Notes under the pieces: model-generated
Databases searched by the model: none
Told to the model about the DNA's origin: nothing
Seen by the model: only the letters and a program-made list of their open reading frames with translations
Program-made: the position numbers and the translations under genes
Shown: positions 9,185-18,374 of the stretch, in pieces
How positions within the stretch are numbered: the first letter of the stretch is position 1
How the letters are laid out: every line of letters begins with the position of its first letter
Assembly (NCBI GenBank): GCA_046290815.1
Contig: JBKBUF010000013.1
Span: 1-64,000, forward strand
Direction: 5' to 3'
Source of the DNA: JBKBUF01 sp046290815
GTDB taxonomy: Bacteria > Bacteroidota > Bacteroidia > Cytophagales > Cytophagaceae
DNA: 64,000 nucleotides

Positions 9185-10255
9185 TTAAGGTTGGAATGGT
9201 TTGTCCTTGGTGAAAATAATGTAGTCTACATTCAATTCTACTTCTGCACCCAATGCAGTAGGGGATGGCACGAACTCTATCGTTCTCAAATCTGAAGGTT
9301 TAAGAACGCCATCTCCGGTAGATGAAACTGCTCTGGCAAATTGAGAGAGTTTAATACTTACCAATTTCCAGCCGTCCCAGGTTATAGGAACTACAGTGGA
9401 AAATACATCACCAGGTATCGGGCTAGCTTGTGACCCTCTATACTCAATTAATGCTATACTAACTGATGTATTTTTTTTACCATTGGAATTTATAAATGCA
9501 TTAAAGTACAACTCCTGTGGGTTATCAGAAAATTGTGCAAGCTTAGGACCGAGATCAACTGCTCCCGGGGTTCCGGGCGCCTCATCCCAAAAACCACATC
9601 CACCTATATACCAATCCTGATCAAGGTCAGTGCCTGCAATATGTAAGTACCGCTTACCTTGGACAGTAGGAATAGATGAAGCCAAATCATTAAAGGATGA
9701 TATTTCCTTTACCATTTGCGGTTTTAATGTATCTGAATAATCATACCACTTCCCCGAAACCATTGTCAAGGCCTCAAAATCGGAGACTAATAATCCGCCA
9801 TGCAACTTTATCTTTGTAATTGTAACCGTGGTCGATAAAGTTGTGGCTGATCCCAGAAAGGAGATAACTACATTGCAGGCTTCATTCTGAAAGAATATAT
9901 TGTTGTCAGTAGTGCCGTCCCATAAAGCGTTAAGTCCATTCAAAGAAGTTGATGTTCCTTTTAAAATTTTTACAGCACCGGATTTTTGACCAGTAATGGT
10001 TATAGTCCACGTTACTTTATGACTAAACTCTGCTTTGAAAGTATCTTTTGAAATTTGAAAGTTTACACTAGAAGGATCAGCTTTAAATTCATTATTGACA
10101 ACATAAAAATCCCCTGGGGCCGAAGCATATTCAGGACCATAAATGCCCTCTTTTTCCAGGTTATGCCTGCAGGCTGTAAATATGACTATTGCCATTACAA
10201 CTGTCAGGGCTGAGAAAATTACAGGCTTAATCAATTTAATATTTATATTTTTCAT
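9185..10255 (-). CDS. Lipoprotein, Ig-like plus jelly-roll domains (paralog of next)
   Basis: A 356-residue lipoprotein; the MKNINIK start is preferred over an ATG two codons upstream because it gives a standard lipoprotein signal ending IFTAC. The first half (about 30-140) has an Ig-like pattern with GAVKILKG and WDGTTDN, resembling the FlgD-type Ig fold. The second half (about 145-356) is a jelly-roll-like domain ending VDYIIFTKDKPF. It is clearly paralogous to the 10278-11324 product, sharing IYGPEYASAPxDFYV. Their tandem position in the operon points to two related surface binding subunits. Function is inferred; the family is not one I can name. Confidence 0.7.
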   Translation of the reverse strand: MKNINIKLIKPVIFSALTVVMAIVIFTACRHNLEKEGIYGPEYASAPGDFYVVNNEFKADPSSVNFQISKDTFKAEFSHKVTWTITITGQKSGAVKILKGTSTSLNGLNALWDGTTDNNIFFQNEACNVVISFLGSATTLSTTVTITKIKLHGGLLVSDFEALTMVSGKWYDYSDTLKPQMVKEISSFNDLASSIPTVQGKRYLHIAGTDLDQDWYIGGCGFWDEAPGTPGAVDLGPKLAQFSDNPQELYFNAFINSNGKKNTSVSIALIEYRGSQASPIPGDVFSTVVPITWDGWKLVSIKLSQFARAVSSTGDGVLKPSDLRTIEFVPSPTALGAEVELNVDYIIFTKDKPFQP

Positions 10256-10277
10256 AGGCATAGCTTTTCAAATTTCG

Positions 10278-11324
10278 TTATGGTTTCAGCGGACTACCTT
10301 TTGTAAAAATTATATAGTCCACATTTATATCACATTCAGCACCTGCAGCTCTTGGCGATGGAGCCAACCCAAGTCCCTGTAATCTTTTAATATTGATTTT
10401 GCCATCTCCTTTCGAATTAGGACTTAAAGAAAATGAAGACAACTTTATACTTAACAGCTTCCATCCAACCCAGTCGATGTTCATATTTATATTGAAAATA
10501 TCCTGAATGTTATCATCTGGTTCCGAAAGGCTGAAACTGATTGCTGTCTGATATGGGAAATTGCTGCTAACAAAAGCATTGAGATAAATTTCATCAGGAT
10601 CTGATGATAAAGCATAAATATTGCTTCCTAAAAAAGAATTTTCAGTATATAAACCGCAACCTCCAACATACCAGTTTTCATTGTAATCTTTACCTCTCAC
10701 ATTTAAATACCATTTGCCCTGCACGGCGGGTAATTCATTAGAGATTAAAGCGGTAAGATTATAATCTCTTTTATCTGGTGCGGGAAAAGATATCTCATCT
10801 TTGTTGGTTTTTTGATTATCAGAATAAGAGTACCAAAATCTTTCTGTAATAATTCCTTTACCATCAAAGTCCTGTATTAATATTCCATCGTAAACTTTGA
10901 CCTGCTGAATGGTAATAGTATCTGAAAGGGTAACAGAAGATCCGAGAAATGACAACACCGCTTCACACTTCTCATTCTTAGCAAAAAATATCAGATTATC
11001 ACTTCCTCCGTCCCATGATGCATTGGTTTCTCCGATTGAAGATGAAAGGCCTTTAATATACTTTACTGCTCCTGAACTAAGTCCTTTCACTTCTATTGTC
11101 CAGCTTACCCTGTGAGTAAATGAAGCAGTGAAAATAACCTTACCGGTTTTGAAATTTACCACCTCCGGATTAGCATGAAAACTATTTCCTGCAACATAGA
11201 AATCATTCGGTGCGGAAGCATATTCCGGACCATAAATTCTTTCCAGTTCAACAGCATGTTTGCATGATGCAAGTATACATGTTATGAAAATTCCACAAAA
11301 CAAATATATTAATCTATGCTTCAT
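10278..11324 (-). CDS. Lipoprotein, Ig-like plus jelly-roll domains
   Basis: A 348-residue lipoprotein with lipobox LASC. It shares with its downstream neighbour the N-terminal signature IYGPEYASAP, the Ig-like segment GAVKYIKG and WDGGSDNLIFF, a YVGGCG block, and the C-terminal strand CDINVDYIIFTKGSP. The two-domain plan suggests a stalk plus a ligand-binding jelly roll. It sits between a 42-codon membrane peptide and its paralog in the GH44/CE2 operon. I infer a surface polysaccharide-binding subunit and do not recognise the family. Confidence 0.7.
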   Translation of the reverse strand: MKHRLIYLFCGIFITCILASCKHAVELERIYGPEYASAPNDFYVAGNSFHANPEVVNFKTGKVIFTASFTHRVSWTIEVKGLSSGAVKYIKGLSSSIGETNASWDGGSDNLIFFAKNEKCEAVLSFLGSSVTLSDTITIQQVKVYDGILIQDFDGKGIITERFWYSYSDNQKTNKDEISFPAPDKRDYNLTALISNELPAVQGKWYLNVRGKDYNENWYVGGCGLYTENSFLGSNIYALSSDPDEIYLNAFVSSNFPYQTAISFSLSEPDDNIQDIFNINMNIDWVGWKLLSIKLSSFSLSPNSKGDGKINIKRLQGLGLAPSPRAAGAECDINVDYIIFTKGSPLKP

Positions 11325-11351
11325 CGGAGCTTTTATATTTTTTTTAAATAA

Positions 11352-11480
11352 TTATATTCCCTGTTTAATATTCAGAATTACAGATATAATCACTACAAGG
11401 AATGAAAACAGCAGACAAATGGTATCCTGATGTTTAAGCACATATCTAAATGCTGAACTTTTTCTCATTAACTTTTTCAT
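11352..11480 (-). CDS. Small single-span membrane protein (42 aa)
   Basis: A 42-codon ORF filling the gap between the second beta-barrel gene and the first lipoprotein. Spacings to the neighbours are 23 and 27 bases, in keeping with the rest of the operon. The product is a basic N-terminus (MKKLMRKSSAF) followed by one hydrophobic segment (TICLLFSFLVVIISVIL) and a short tail. It could be an inner-membrane or small accessory subunit of the surface complex. It lacks a lipobox. Support is the position and the clean membrane-protein composition; there is no family match. Confidence 0.55.
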   Translation of the reverse strand: MKKLMRKSSAFRYVLKHQDTICLLFSFLVVIISVILNIKQGI

Positions 11481-11503
11481 ATCGTTATACATTTAAATTT
11501 CAA

Positions 11504-13213
11504 TTAGAATATAACTGTGTAGTTGGCAAACAACTGATTCATTTTGTAACTGCTACCTGTTGTCAGTTTATTATCAATCTCAACCAGATTATAATTCAAT
11601 GTGAAATATGACTTTTCAGAAAATCTTATTCTCCCGCCGAAAGAAAGTATATTTTCTACCATATTAAGATTGTAAGCAGGGAAATCATAAGGAACATTAA
11701 ATTGATCTCTCAAAGCAAGATATTCATTGCCTGATGCATTCAATCTTTTCAGGCCTACCAAAAGATCAACATTTTTAATAACCTCTGCATGTGCACCAAA
11801 ATCAATCAATGTACTTTTGAAATCAATTTGTGCAGTTCCGCTCCTGGTAGTGTTTTCCTGTCTGATTCCTGCATTCAAACCAATTTTATTCTCCCACTTC
11901 AACAATCTGTCAAGGTTAAATCTTAACCCACCTCTTACACCAAAGAAATTTCTCAATGACTCATTTCCTTCCCCCACAATTTCTTTTTGCATATCGGTAA
12001 TCACTTCGGCATCTATTACTTTGGATGGAAGCGAAGCTGAAACTCCTGCAGTAATTCCTCTTCTGTTGGGAGTAGCTGCACCATAAGGATTAATGTTATT
12101 ATACTGAGGAAGGAATGGCAGTAATACCGGAGATATACCTCTCAGATAAATTTGTTCCTGAGTAAACCTGTCGAAAAGCACCTGCTCTCTTGGTGTAGTA
12201 GCATTGCCTATCATATCAAAAAGCATTGGAGTACGTCTTATGTCCAGCCTTCTTGTCTGTGCAGATGGACTGGAGAACTGAGGACCTACATCTTTATAAG
12301 AAACAAACAGCTTTGCGTTTGCAGGTTTGTATGTACCGCTTAATCCCAGGTCAAAAAAGAAATCATTATAAGATGATACTGATTTCTGACCAAAGGATTC
12401 TTCGAATTTATAATTGGAAAATCCACCTTCCCCAAAAAGCTCAACTTTAGTCTTCTCATTCTCCAGGGTTACTCTTCCATCTGTAGTATAAACTTCATTC
12501 TGGTAATTGACCAGAGCTGTTTGAATTGGAATATCAAGCAGGCCGACATAATTAAAGCCGATTCGGAACAATTTACTTTGTGTTACATCAAGGTTTACAC
12601 CTGCCAGTACCCTGTCCGGAATAGTAGCATCGTTAGTTGGGTTGGTTCTGGTACCAAAAGCTTTTAATCCTACCTTTTCTATTATTCTATCATACTTGTA
12701 AGCTGTGTTAGCCTGCGCTCCCTGCAATCGCCATTGATTATCAAATATGAAATTTTCATATTCAAGAATTTCTCTCCTTTGTCTGAAAAGATCTGATTCG
12801 TATTTGTGATAGATCTCATTGGGATTATAAACCGTATAAGGAGTCATTCCGACATTGATATCTCCTATCTCATATTTTATTACGTCTCTGATGGTACCCA
12901 TCAACTGAACCTGACGAACAGTGAACACATTGCTGAGTCCCCAGAATGCACCAAAGTCGTTGCGAACTCTGACTATGGCATTGCCATGAAAGTTTTTGTT
13001 TACATCCAGGTTTGATTTGAGATCAAACAATGTATAGCCACCTACACCTCTTCTGGCGCTGGTAGTATCTCCTTCAAGTATTTTTCCTTCAAGCTTATCG
13101 TTGGTCACAAGGGCTCTGCCCAGTCCGGATAGGTAGAAGTTTGTTTGGGCATTAACTAAAGAAGAAAGCCCGAACAGGAGAAGAAAAGCGGATAGCGAGA
13201 TTCTTTTGCTCAT
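11504..13213 (-). CDS. Outer-membrane beta-barrel protein
   Basis: A 569-residue protein with a signal peptide ending LVNAQ. The mature protein is built of alternating amphipathic strands with many aromatic turns and ends in NYTVIF, a C-terminal Phe typical of outer-membrane barrels. There is no plug domain or TonB box as in SusC, and it is only about half of SusC length. It is second in the operon with another barrel, three lipoproteins, GH44 and CE2. I infer a porin or channel or anchor for polysaccharide uptake. The exact family is not recognised. Confidence 0.72.
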   Translation of the reverse strand: MSKRISLSAFLLLFGLSSLVNAQTNFYLSGLGRALVTNDKLEGKILEGDTTSARRGVGGYTLFDLKSNLDVNKNFHGNAIVRVRNDFGAFWGLSNVFTVRQVQLMGTIRDVIKYEIGDINVGMTPYTVYNPNEIYHKYESDLFRQRREILEYENFIFDNQWRLQGAQANTAYKYDRIIEKVGLKAFGTRTNPTNDATIPDRVLAGVNLDVTQSKLFRIGFNYVGLLDIPIQTALVNYQNEVYTTDGRVTLENEKTKVELFGEGGFSNYKFEESFGQKSVSSYNDFFFDLGLSGTYKPANAKLFVSYKDVGPQFSSPSAQTRRLDIRRTPMLFDMIGNATTPREQVLFDRFTQEQIYLRGISPVLLPFLPQYNNINPYGAATPNRRGITAGVSASLPSKVIDAEVITDMQKEIVGEGNESLRNFFGVRGGLRFNLDRLLKWENKIGLNAGIRQENTTRSGTAQIDFKSTLIDFGAHAEVIKNVDLLVGLKRLNASGNEYLALRDQFNVPYDFPAYNLNMVENILSFGGRIRFSEKSYFTLNYNLVEIDNKLTTGSSYKMNQLFANYTVIF

Positions 13214-13222
13214 AATATTTGG

Positions 13223-15238
13223 TTAGAAAAATAGTTTAAATTCGATGGTTGTTTCCTGACCTTTAAATTCATCCAGTACAAAGTTTTTATCTTTATGAAA
13301 CATCCATCTGTGTCTTAAATAAATTCCGGCGTTAGGTGCGAAATCATAATCGAGTCCTAAACCGATGGCCTGACCTGTCTGATCGATCGGCTTTCCATTT
13401 TCCGGAGACAATACTGTTCTGTTATTTGCCAATACTCTTTCATATCCATAGTATCCAATTAATGAATATTTGGGAGTTAGCTGGTACATGGCAGTAAACT
13501 CTTCATAAAATGTTCTTACAAATGCTTTGTCAGAAAATTGCGGGATTACAGAAAATCCTTCCTGGATAGAGTTGTAGTTATTGAAATTTAATAGAATCAG
13601 ATTTTTACCAAGGAAAGAGGTTTTGTATTTCAAAAGTAAGTCAAGTCCATTGAAGCCTTTCTTGTAATTACTTACTGTATCTGTAATAGTAATAGTCTCG
13701 AATGTTCTCAGCCAAACACTTTTAATTCTGCCGTAAGGCCCGCCTGCCTGATACCATGGAAGAAACCTTGAACGGGAGAATGCATTTACTCTGTGTTGAA
13801 TGGTAATAGTATCAGAAAAATTTTCTATCTCCTGACTCATACCTGTTCCGACACTTATAATCAGATTACCGATGTTCTTTTCCGTTTTTAATGCCATTCC
13901 TGTTCTGTTGTTAGACATTAAGCCTACTTCCTGAGCGACATTAACAAAAGTGGCAACACTTGCATAAAGAGGATCATTACCGAATCCACCTGCTACGACA
14001 GTCGGATTTGAATTGATAGTTCCGCTGTTGATACTTACTACACTTTTATCTACAGAATAGAATCTAAGGGTAAGAGGCATCCTTAATAAACTTTTATCTA
14101 TATCTGCAGATAAGTTTACAGCGTGCCCCCAGTTACCTTCCGGGCTTAGAGGATTAAATACACGGCCGGCACCAAATTCAGAATATAAAGCAACGGGCCC
14201 TGCCTTAACTCTTAAATCACCGGTAACAATCTCAAGCTGATCTTTGATATAATTTACTCTATCAGTAAAGCCCCACTGGTTGTAATAATTTACTCCGACT
14301 TTGGCTGCCCCTAATTGTTTCTGAATTCTACCTGCATAGAGAATGCTCGGGAAATGAGTCCTTGCTCTGTCAAGACTTACACTCGCCTGAGATCTGCCGT
14401 AAATTGCCATGAAGCTAAAACCAAGAGGTAGCCTGTCTCCATTGAGCACAAATCCCTGCATAGGTGCATTACCATATCTTTCACTTCCGACAATCATGGA
14501 TGTTCTGTAATAATCCTGATATCTCTGGAATGAATTGGTGTACCAATCCCATGGTAATCTTTCAAAATAAGTATCACGGTATTCCACATTACCAATGGTA
14601 AATGGACTAAGGGTTGTCCATATAACACCTCCTCCTGCCTGCATTCTGAAATTACCTACTTTGGTATATATGTTACCTTCAAAATTCAGATTACTTCTGG
14701 TGATCACTCTTTTGCTGGTATCTTCCCTTTGACCTGTCATCAGGTGGGTATAAGCGTATCCGACTGAAAAGGAAGTATTGGATGTTGGCTTAGCTTTAAT
14801 ATTAAGATCAATTAAAGGATAGGCCGGATTGAATGCAGAATTAGAAACCAACACAGGATAATCAGAGAAAGAAATGTTCCTGTCACTGGATTCCTGATCA
14901 GAATAAGATTTTTGCATGTTTCTATATATTGCAATGAACCTTATAAATCCTGCCACCGAAATCTTATCAAGAGTTGCAGCCCCTGCTGTAGCTTGTGTAT
15001 TATTAATCTGGAGAGGCACCAGTCTTCTGGCCGGGATTCTTACCCCGCTTATCAATCTTTCTGTATTTGAATAAACCGAGCTGTCCTTTATTTGAAGGGA
15101 ATCACCGGAACTGAGGTTAAAAAGCAGGTCTGAATTTACCGCCCCTGCCTGGTTGGCTGCTGCAATTATTACAAGCAATAGTCCAAAGGAACAAAAGCCG
15201 GCAGTCAGATATCTATTGAAAATTACCTTTAGCATCAA
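13223..15238 (-). CDS. Outer-membrane beta-barrel protein (first gene of operon)
   Basis: A 671-residue protein with an N-terminal signal region (about 1-33). A short presequence domain with LISGVRIPARRLVPLQ is followed by a long series of amphipathic strands (for example NTSFSVGYAYTHLMTG and AGIYLRHRWMFH) ending TIEFKLFF. The terminal aromatic and the strand pattern indicate an outer-membrane barrel. It is the promoter-proximal gene of the eight-gene minus-strand operon down to 4063. SusC-type plug and TonB features are absent. Role in binding or uptake of hemicellulose fragments is inferred from context. Confidence 0.72.
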   Translation of the reverse strand: MMLKVIFNRYLTAGFCSFGLLLVIIAAANQAGAVNSDLLFNLSSGDSLQIKDSSVYSNTERLISGVRIPARRLVPLQINNTQATAGAATLDKISVAGFIRFIAIYRNMQKSYSDQESSDRNISFSDYPVLVSNSAFNPAYPLIDLNIKAKPTSNTSFSVGYAYTHLMTGQREDTSKRVITRSNLNFEGNIYTKVGNFRMQAGGGVIWTTLSPFTIGNVEYRDTYFERLPWDWYTNSFQRYQDYYRTSMIVGSERYGNAPMQGFVLNGDRLPLGFSFMAIYGRSQASVSLDRARTHFPSILYAGRIQKQLGAAKVGVNYYNQWGFTDRVNYIKDQLEIVTGDLRVKAGPVALYSEFGAGRVFNPLSPEGNWGHAVNLSADIDKSLLRMPLTLRFYSVDKSVVSINSGTINSNPTVVAGGFGNDPLYASVATFVNVAQEVGLMSNNRTGMALKTEKNIGNLIISVGTGMSQEIENFSDTITIQHRVNAFSRSRFLPWYQAGGPYGRIKSVWLRTFETITITDTVSNYKKGFNGLDLLLKYKTSFLGKNLILLNFNNYNSIQEGFSVIPQFSDKAFVRTFYEEFTAMYQLTPKYSLIGYYGYERVLANNRTVLSPENGKPIDQTGQAIGLGLDYDFAPNAGIYLRHRWMFHKDKNFVLDEFKGQETTIEFKLFF

Positions 15239-15683
15239 ATTTTACTTTAATAAGGTTTATTATTAAAATTCTTAGATCAAAGATGGATGAATCAAATTCA
15301 AAAAACAAGGAAATCGGAGAAAAAATTTCACGTAACTATTTGTTAATGAGCATGTTATGTAAACAATATAGGCGCATTAAAAGCAACAGGCTAACAATAG
15401 TTAGTTTTATATTTCAAGGGATTAATGAGCGAGTGATATCGTGCCGTAGGCACATTAAAAACAAGAAGGCTTAAACAAAAAGTACAATTTTTTGTATTGG
15501 AATTTTTCAATTTAAAATCCGAATATCAGTCCGGTTAGCTTCAAACCCGACTTTTCAGGGTGATTAACCGGATCACTTTAATAAAAACAGCTATCCTTAA
15601 ATCTCTTTTTGTATGGGATTTTTGAGAAGTAATTTTATTAATAAGTCAGATGGTGAATAAAAAGAAAGGTCTGAAAACAGAGA
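15239..15683. other. Intergenic region upstream of the GH44 operon
   Basis: This 445-base region must hold the promoter of the minus-strand operon that starts at 15238. The block 15316-15388 resembles 30085-30160 (upstream of the GntR gene): both have GGAGAAAAAATTT and then TATAGGCGCA with 51-52 bases between them. A 63-codon plus-strand frame at 15283-15474 has no protein-like features. A hairpin at 15531-15571 could serve rhaB transcripts. Confidence 0.45.
15531..15571 (-). terminator. Possible terminator hairpin after the rhamnulokinase gene
   Basis: Inverted repeat CCGGTTA/TAACCGG with inner CCC/GGG pairing, about 110 bases beyond the kinase stop. There is no T-run directly after the stem on the minus strand, so the call is weak. 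Confidence 0.35.
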
Positions 15684-17102
15684 TTACAGGTAATTTGCTT
15701 TAAAATACTTTTCTAATCCGGCGGATAATTCATCTGCCTGAAAGGATTTCAAATTCCATTGCATATTGCTGATCAACTCATTAACCTCCAGTGCTGCGCC
15801 TAAGGCGGTGGCCTGAGCAATTTCAGAAGACATAACCTGTTTCTCCGGAAAGTGATTGGCTACAAACTGCATGAAAATGAAATTTTTTGAAAACCCGCCA
15901 TCTACAAAAATTTTTCCTGCATTATTATCGTCAGCAATAAGTACAGATAATTTCAATAAAGATGTAAGATCCAGTATAAGCTGATAATATGCTTCTTCAT
16001 AATCCTTAAAACCTGCAAGATCCCATTCTCCGGAGTATTCATAAGGCAACGGTCCGGTTCCGTTCATGCATGCGGGAACCAGTTTATTATCAAAAGACAG
16101 ATCATTCGTAAAGGACATTAGTTGTCTGAGCTTTTCAGGAGAATAGGAAATGGTTTTATAAAAGTCATTTGAAACATTAAAATAAGCAGCGATCCGCTTT
16201 GCCTGGAAATCATGTTCCATCCCAAGAAAAACTCTTGAAGCTCTTACAGCTTTTCCTTCGGGACTTAGAAAATTCAAACAGTCTCTCGACAATTCATCTT
16301 GCTTAAGTTGTGATCTGTTATAGGGATTTAAGACAATGCACCATGTACCGGTAGATATCAGCAGGAATGGATCTTTATAAGACTTTTTATATGGAATTAA
16401 AGCGGAGGAGCTGTCATGCAGTCCCCCGCCAACACTCACCTGTATATTATCCTTTGTAAGGAAATAACATGTGTTAGTCTTAACTTCAGGAAATAAGTTT
16501 AAAATACCCTCCTTTTCAACCCATCTGTGGTATGCATTTTTTTCAAAATCCCATAAGGCAGTATGACAGCCAATGGAAGTATATTCTGATGTTTTCTTAC
16601 CGGTAAACAAAAATGACAGGTATTGAGGCAGGTGAAGGCTTGATGAAATGGTTTGGAACAATTCAGGTTTGCAATATTTCAACCAGTATAATTGCAATCC
16701 GGAATTCAGCATTCCCATAGCTGGAGAAGCCGTCTGTACTGAGAAGTTCAGTTCTCCGCCATACTTCTGGTAAAATTCTGTTGCCAGCTTATCAGGAAAT
16801 GGTTTGAGATAATTATACAAAGGTGTACAAACGTGATTTTGCTGATCAAGATGGACAAAGGAAGCACCATATGAAGTAAAATTCAGCGACTCAACTATTA
16901 TGTTTTTATTCAACAAAAGTGTATTCCACTCCTCCCTGACCCAGGAAGCAATCGCTGCAATATCATCACAGGGAAATCCGTCGTCATCTTCAATTTCTTC
17001 AAATGAGCGGCAACTTTCAGAAATCACAAGGCCATCTCTGTCAAAAAGCAAAAGCTTTTTATTTGTCTTTCCGATGTCAAAAACAGCCGTGCAATATTTC
17101 AT
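15684..17102 (-). CDS. rhaB: FGGY-family carbohydrate kinase, probable L-rhamnulokinase
   Basis: A 472-residue cytoplasmic kinase of the FGGY (ASKHA) fold. The N-terminal phosphate-binding motif FDIGKTNKKLLLFD starts at residue 8, a second nucleotide motif LLISTGTWCIVLNP is near 250, and the adenosine region DGGFSKN and ATALGAALEV is near 410-450. In this operon, directly after the isomerase with an ATGA overlap, it should phosphorylate L-rhamnulose to rhamnulose 1-phosphate. Length fits the family. Substrate is inferred from context, since FGGY kinases cannot be told apart by motif alone. Confidence 0.82.
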   Translation of the reverse strand: MKYCTAVFDIGKTNKKLLLFDRDGLVISESCRSFEEIEDDDGFPCDDIAAIASWVREEWNTLLLNKNIIVESLNFTSYGASFVHLDQQNHVCTPLYNYLKPFPDKLATEFYQKYGGELNFSVQTASPAMGMLNSGLQLYWLKYCKPELFQTISSSLHLPQYLSFLFTGKKTSEYTSIGCHTALWDFEKNAYHRWVEKEGILNLFPEVKTNTCYFLTKDNIQVSVGGGLHDSSSALIPYKKSYKDPFLLISTGTWCIVLNPYNRSQLKQDELSRDCLNFLSPEGKAVRASRVFLGMEHDFQAKRIAAYFNVSNDFYKTISYSPEKLRQLMSFTNDLSFDNKLVPACMNGTGPLPYEYSGEWDLAGFKDYEEAYYQLILDLTSLLKLSVLIADDNNAGKIFVDGGFSKNFIFMQFVANHFPEKQVMSSEIAQATALGAALEVNELISNMQWNLKSFQADELSAGLEKYFKANYL

Positions 17103-18364
17103 AATCGGCTTCTTGTAGCAATTAATTTCTTACGGACCTCTAATTCCCTGTAAGCTGTGACTGGTTTGAGCGCTGCGCCTGACTGAATTCTTGCTTCTGC
17201 AATCAATGGTCTCACGTCTGTTCTGAAAGCTTCCTGAATAATTTCCTGTGCAATGGTAGCGTCATTGTTATTTTGTGCATCCTCCAGCTTCTTTCTGTCT
17301 ACCAGCAATGCCTGGGTATAGGCAATCAGAATACCTTCAACCGATTGAAGCAAATCTTCAAGAGGATCTTTAGTATTATGACTTGCATCAATCATCCAGG
17401 CAATATCCGGGTTTTTAACTTCTCTATCTGTCATCCCGTCTACCAGTTCATTGAAGATTAAAAACAGCTGATAAGGTTTTATGGATGCGGTAGTCAGATC
17501 ATCATCTGCATACATGGAACCGTTGAAATGGAATCCTCCCAGACCACCCAGGTGCATAAGCCTTGCTACAATTTGTTCAATATTTGTATTTGGCAAATGA
17601 TGTCCCAGATCTACCAATACCTGGGCTCTTTCTCCTGCCTCTTTAGCCAATTGGTAAGCTGAACCCCAGTCAGGAATAACCATTGAATAAAAATTAGGCT
17701 CGAAAGGCTTGTATTCAATAAGCATATTCCAGTCACTTTTCATAAGGCTGTGAATCTGCCGTAGCGAATCAGACGTTCTTTGAAATGCTTTTCTGAAATT
17801 TTGCTGTCCGGGAAAATTAGAGCCATCGGCCAGCCAAACGGTCAGAGTTTTCGCATTCAACTTTTCACCCAGTTCAATTACTTCTTTGTGGTGTTGAATA
17901 GCCTGATCTCTTACAGCTTTTTCAGTATGGCACAATGAACCGAATTTGTAACTATACTTTTGTCCTGGCTGATCCTGAAAAGTATTTGAGTTTACCGAAT
18001 CGATTACAAGATTATTTTCCTTTAGCAGATGAGTTACTCTTTGAACATCGTCTGGCATATCCCAGGGAATATGAACAGATATTCTCCCACATGAACCTGT
18101 AAGCATATGGAGCAATCCAATATCTTCGACCTTTTGTTCCAATGTAAGAGGTTCTCCACCCATGGGAAATCTACCGAACCTTGTACCACCTATTGATAAT
18201 GCCCAGCTAGGCACTGCAATCTGGAAAGCCTTTATTCCGGCTAAAATATCCTGAACTTTTACACTTCTTCTTTCCAACATTTCCGAAAGATATTCATAAG
18301 AAGCTTTATGCTCCGGCAGGAAAGATTTACAACTATCCGCTATTTGTTGTTTGTCTGGTTTCAT
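17099..18364 (-). CDS. rhaI: L-rhamnose isomerase, RhaI type
   Basis: A 421-residue cytoplasmic TIM-barrel isomerase of the Pseudomonas stutzeri RhaI type, distinct from E. coli RhaA. Recognisable blocks are GGTRFGRFP, ISVHIPWDMPDD, TVWLADGSNFPGQ, LIEYKPFEP, QVLVDLGHHLPN and GGFHFNGSMYADDDL. The acidic and histidine residues of these blocks form the metal site. It converts L-rhamnose to L-rhamnulose. It begins 10 bases after the aldolase/dehydrogenase gene and overlaps the kinase start by four bases, indicating translational coupling. Confidence 0.9.
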   Translation of the reverse strand: MKPDKQQIADSCKSFLPEHKASYEYLSEMLERRSVKVQDILAGIKAFQIAVPSWALSIGGTRFGRFPMGGEPLTLEQKVEDIGLLHMLTGSCGRISVHIPWDMPDDVQRVTHLLKENNLVIDSVNSNTFQDQPGQKYSYKFGSLCHTEKAVRDQAIQHHKEVIELGEKLNAKTLTVWLADGSNFPGQQNFRKAFQRTSDSLRQIHSLMKSDWNMLIEYKPFEPNFYSMVIPDWGSAYQLAKEAGERAQVLVDLGHHLPNTNIEQIVARLMHLGGLGGFHFNGSMYADDDLTTASIKPYQLFLIFNELVDGMTDREVKNPDIAWMIDASHNTKDPLEDLLQSVEGILIAYTQALLVDRKKLEDAQNNNDATIAQEIIQEAFRTDVRPLIAEARIQSGAALKPVTAYRELEVRKKLIATRSRL

Positions 18365-18374
18365 AAATAAATAT

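Noticed and set aside
9185..11324. SusE/SusF or SusD assignment for the tandem lipoproteins
   Set aside because: No SusD helical repeats are present and the sequence does not show SusE/F signatures; only the general binding-protein analogy is kept.
15283..15474. Plus-strand 63-codon frame upstream of the GH44 operon
   Set aside because: Composition is not protein-like, it overlaps the shared upstream block, and the similar block at 30085-30160 does not keep a reading frame.
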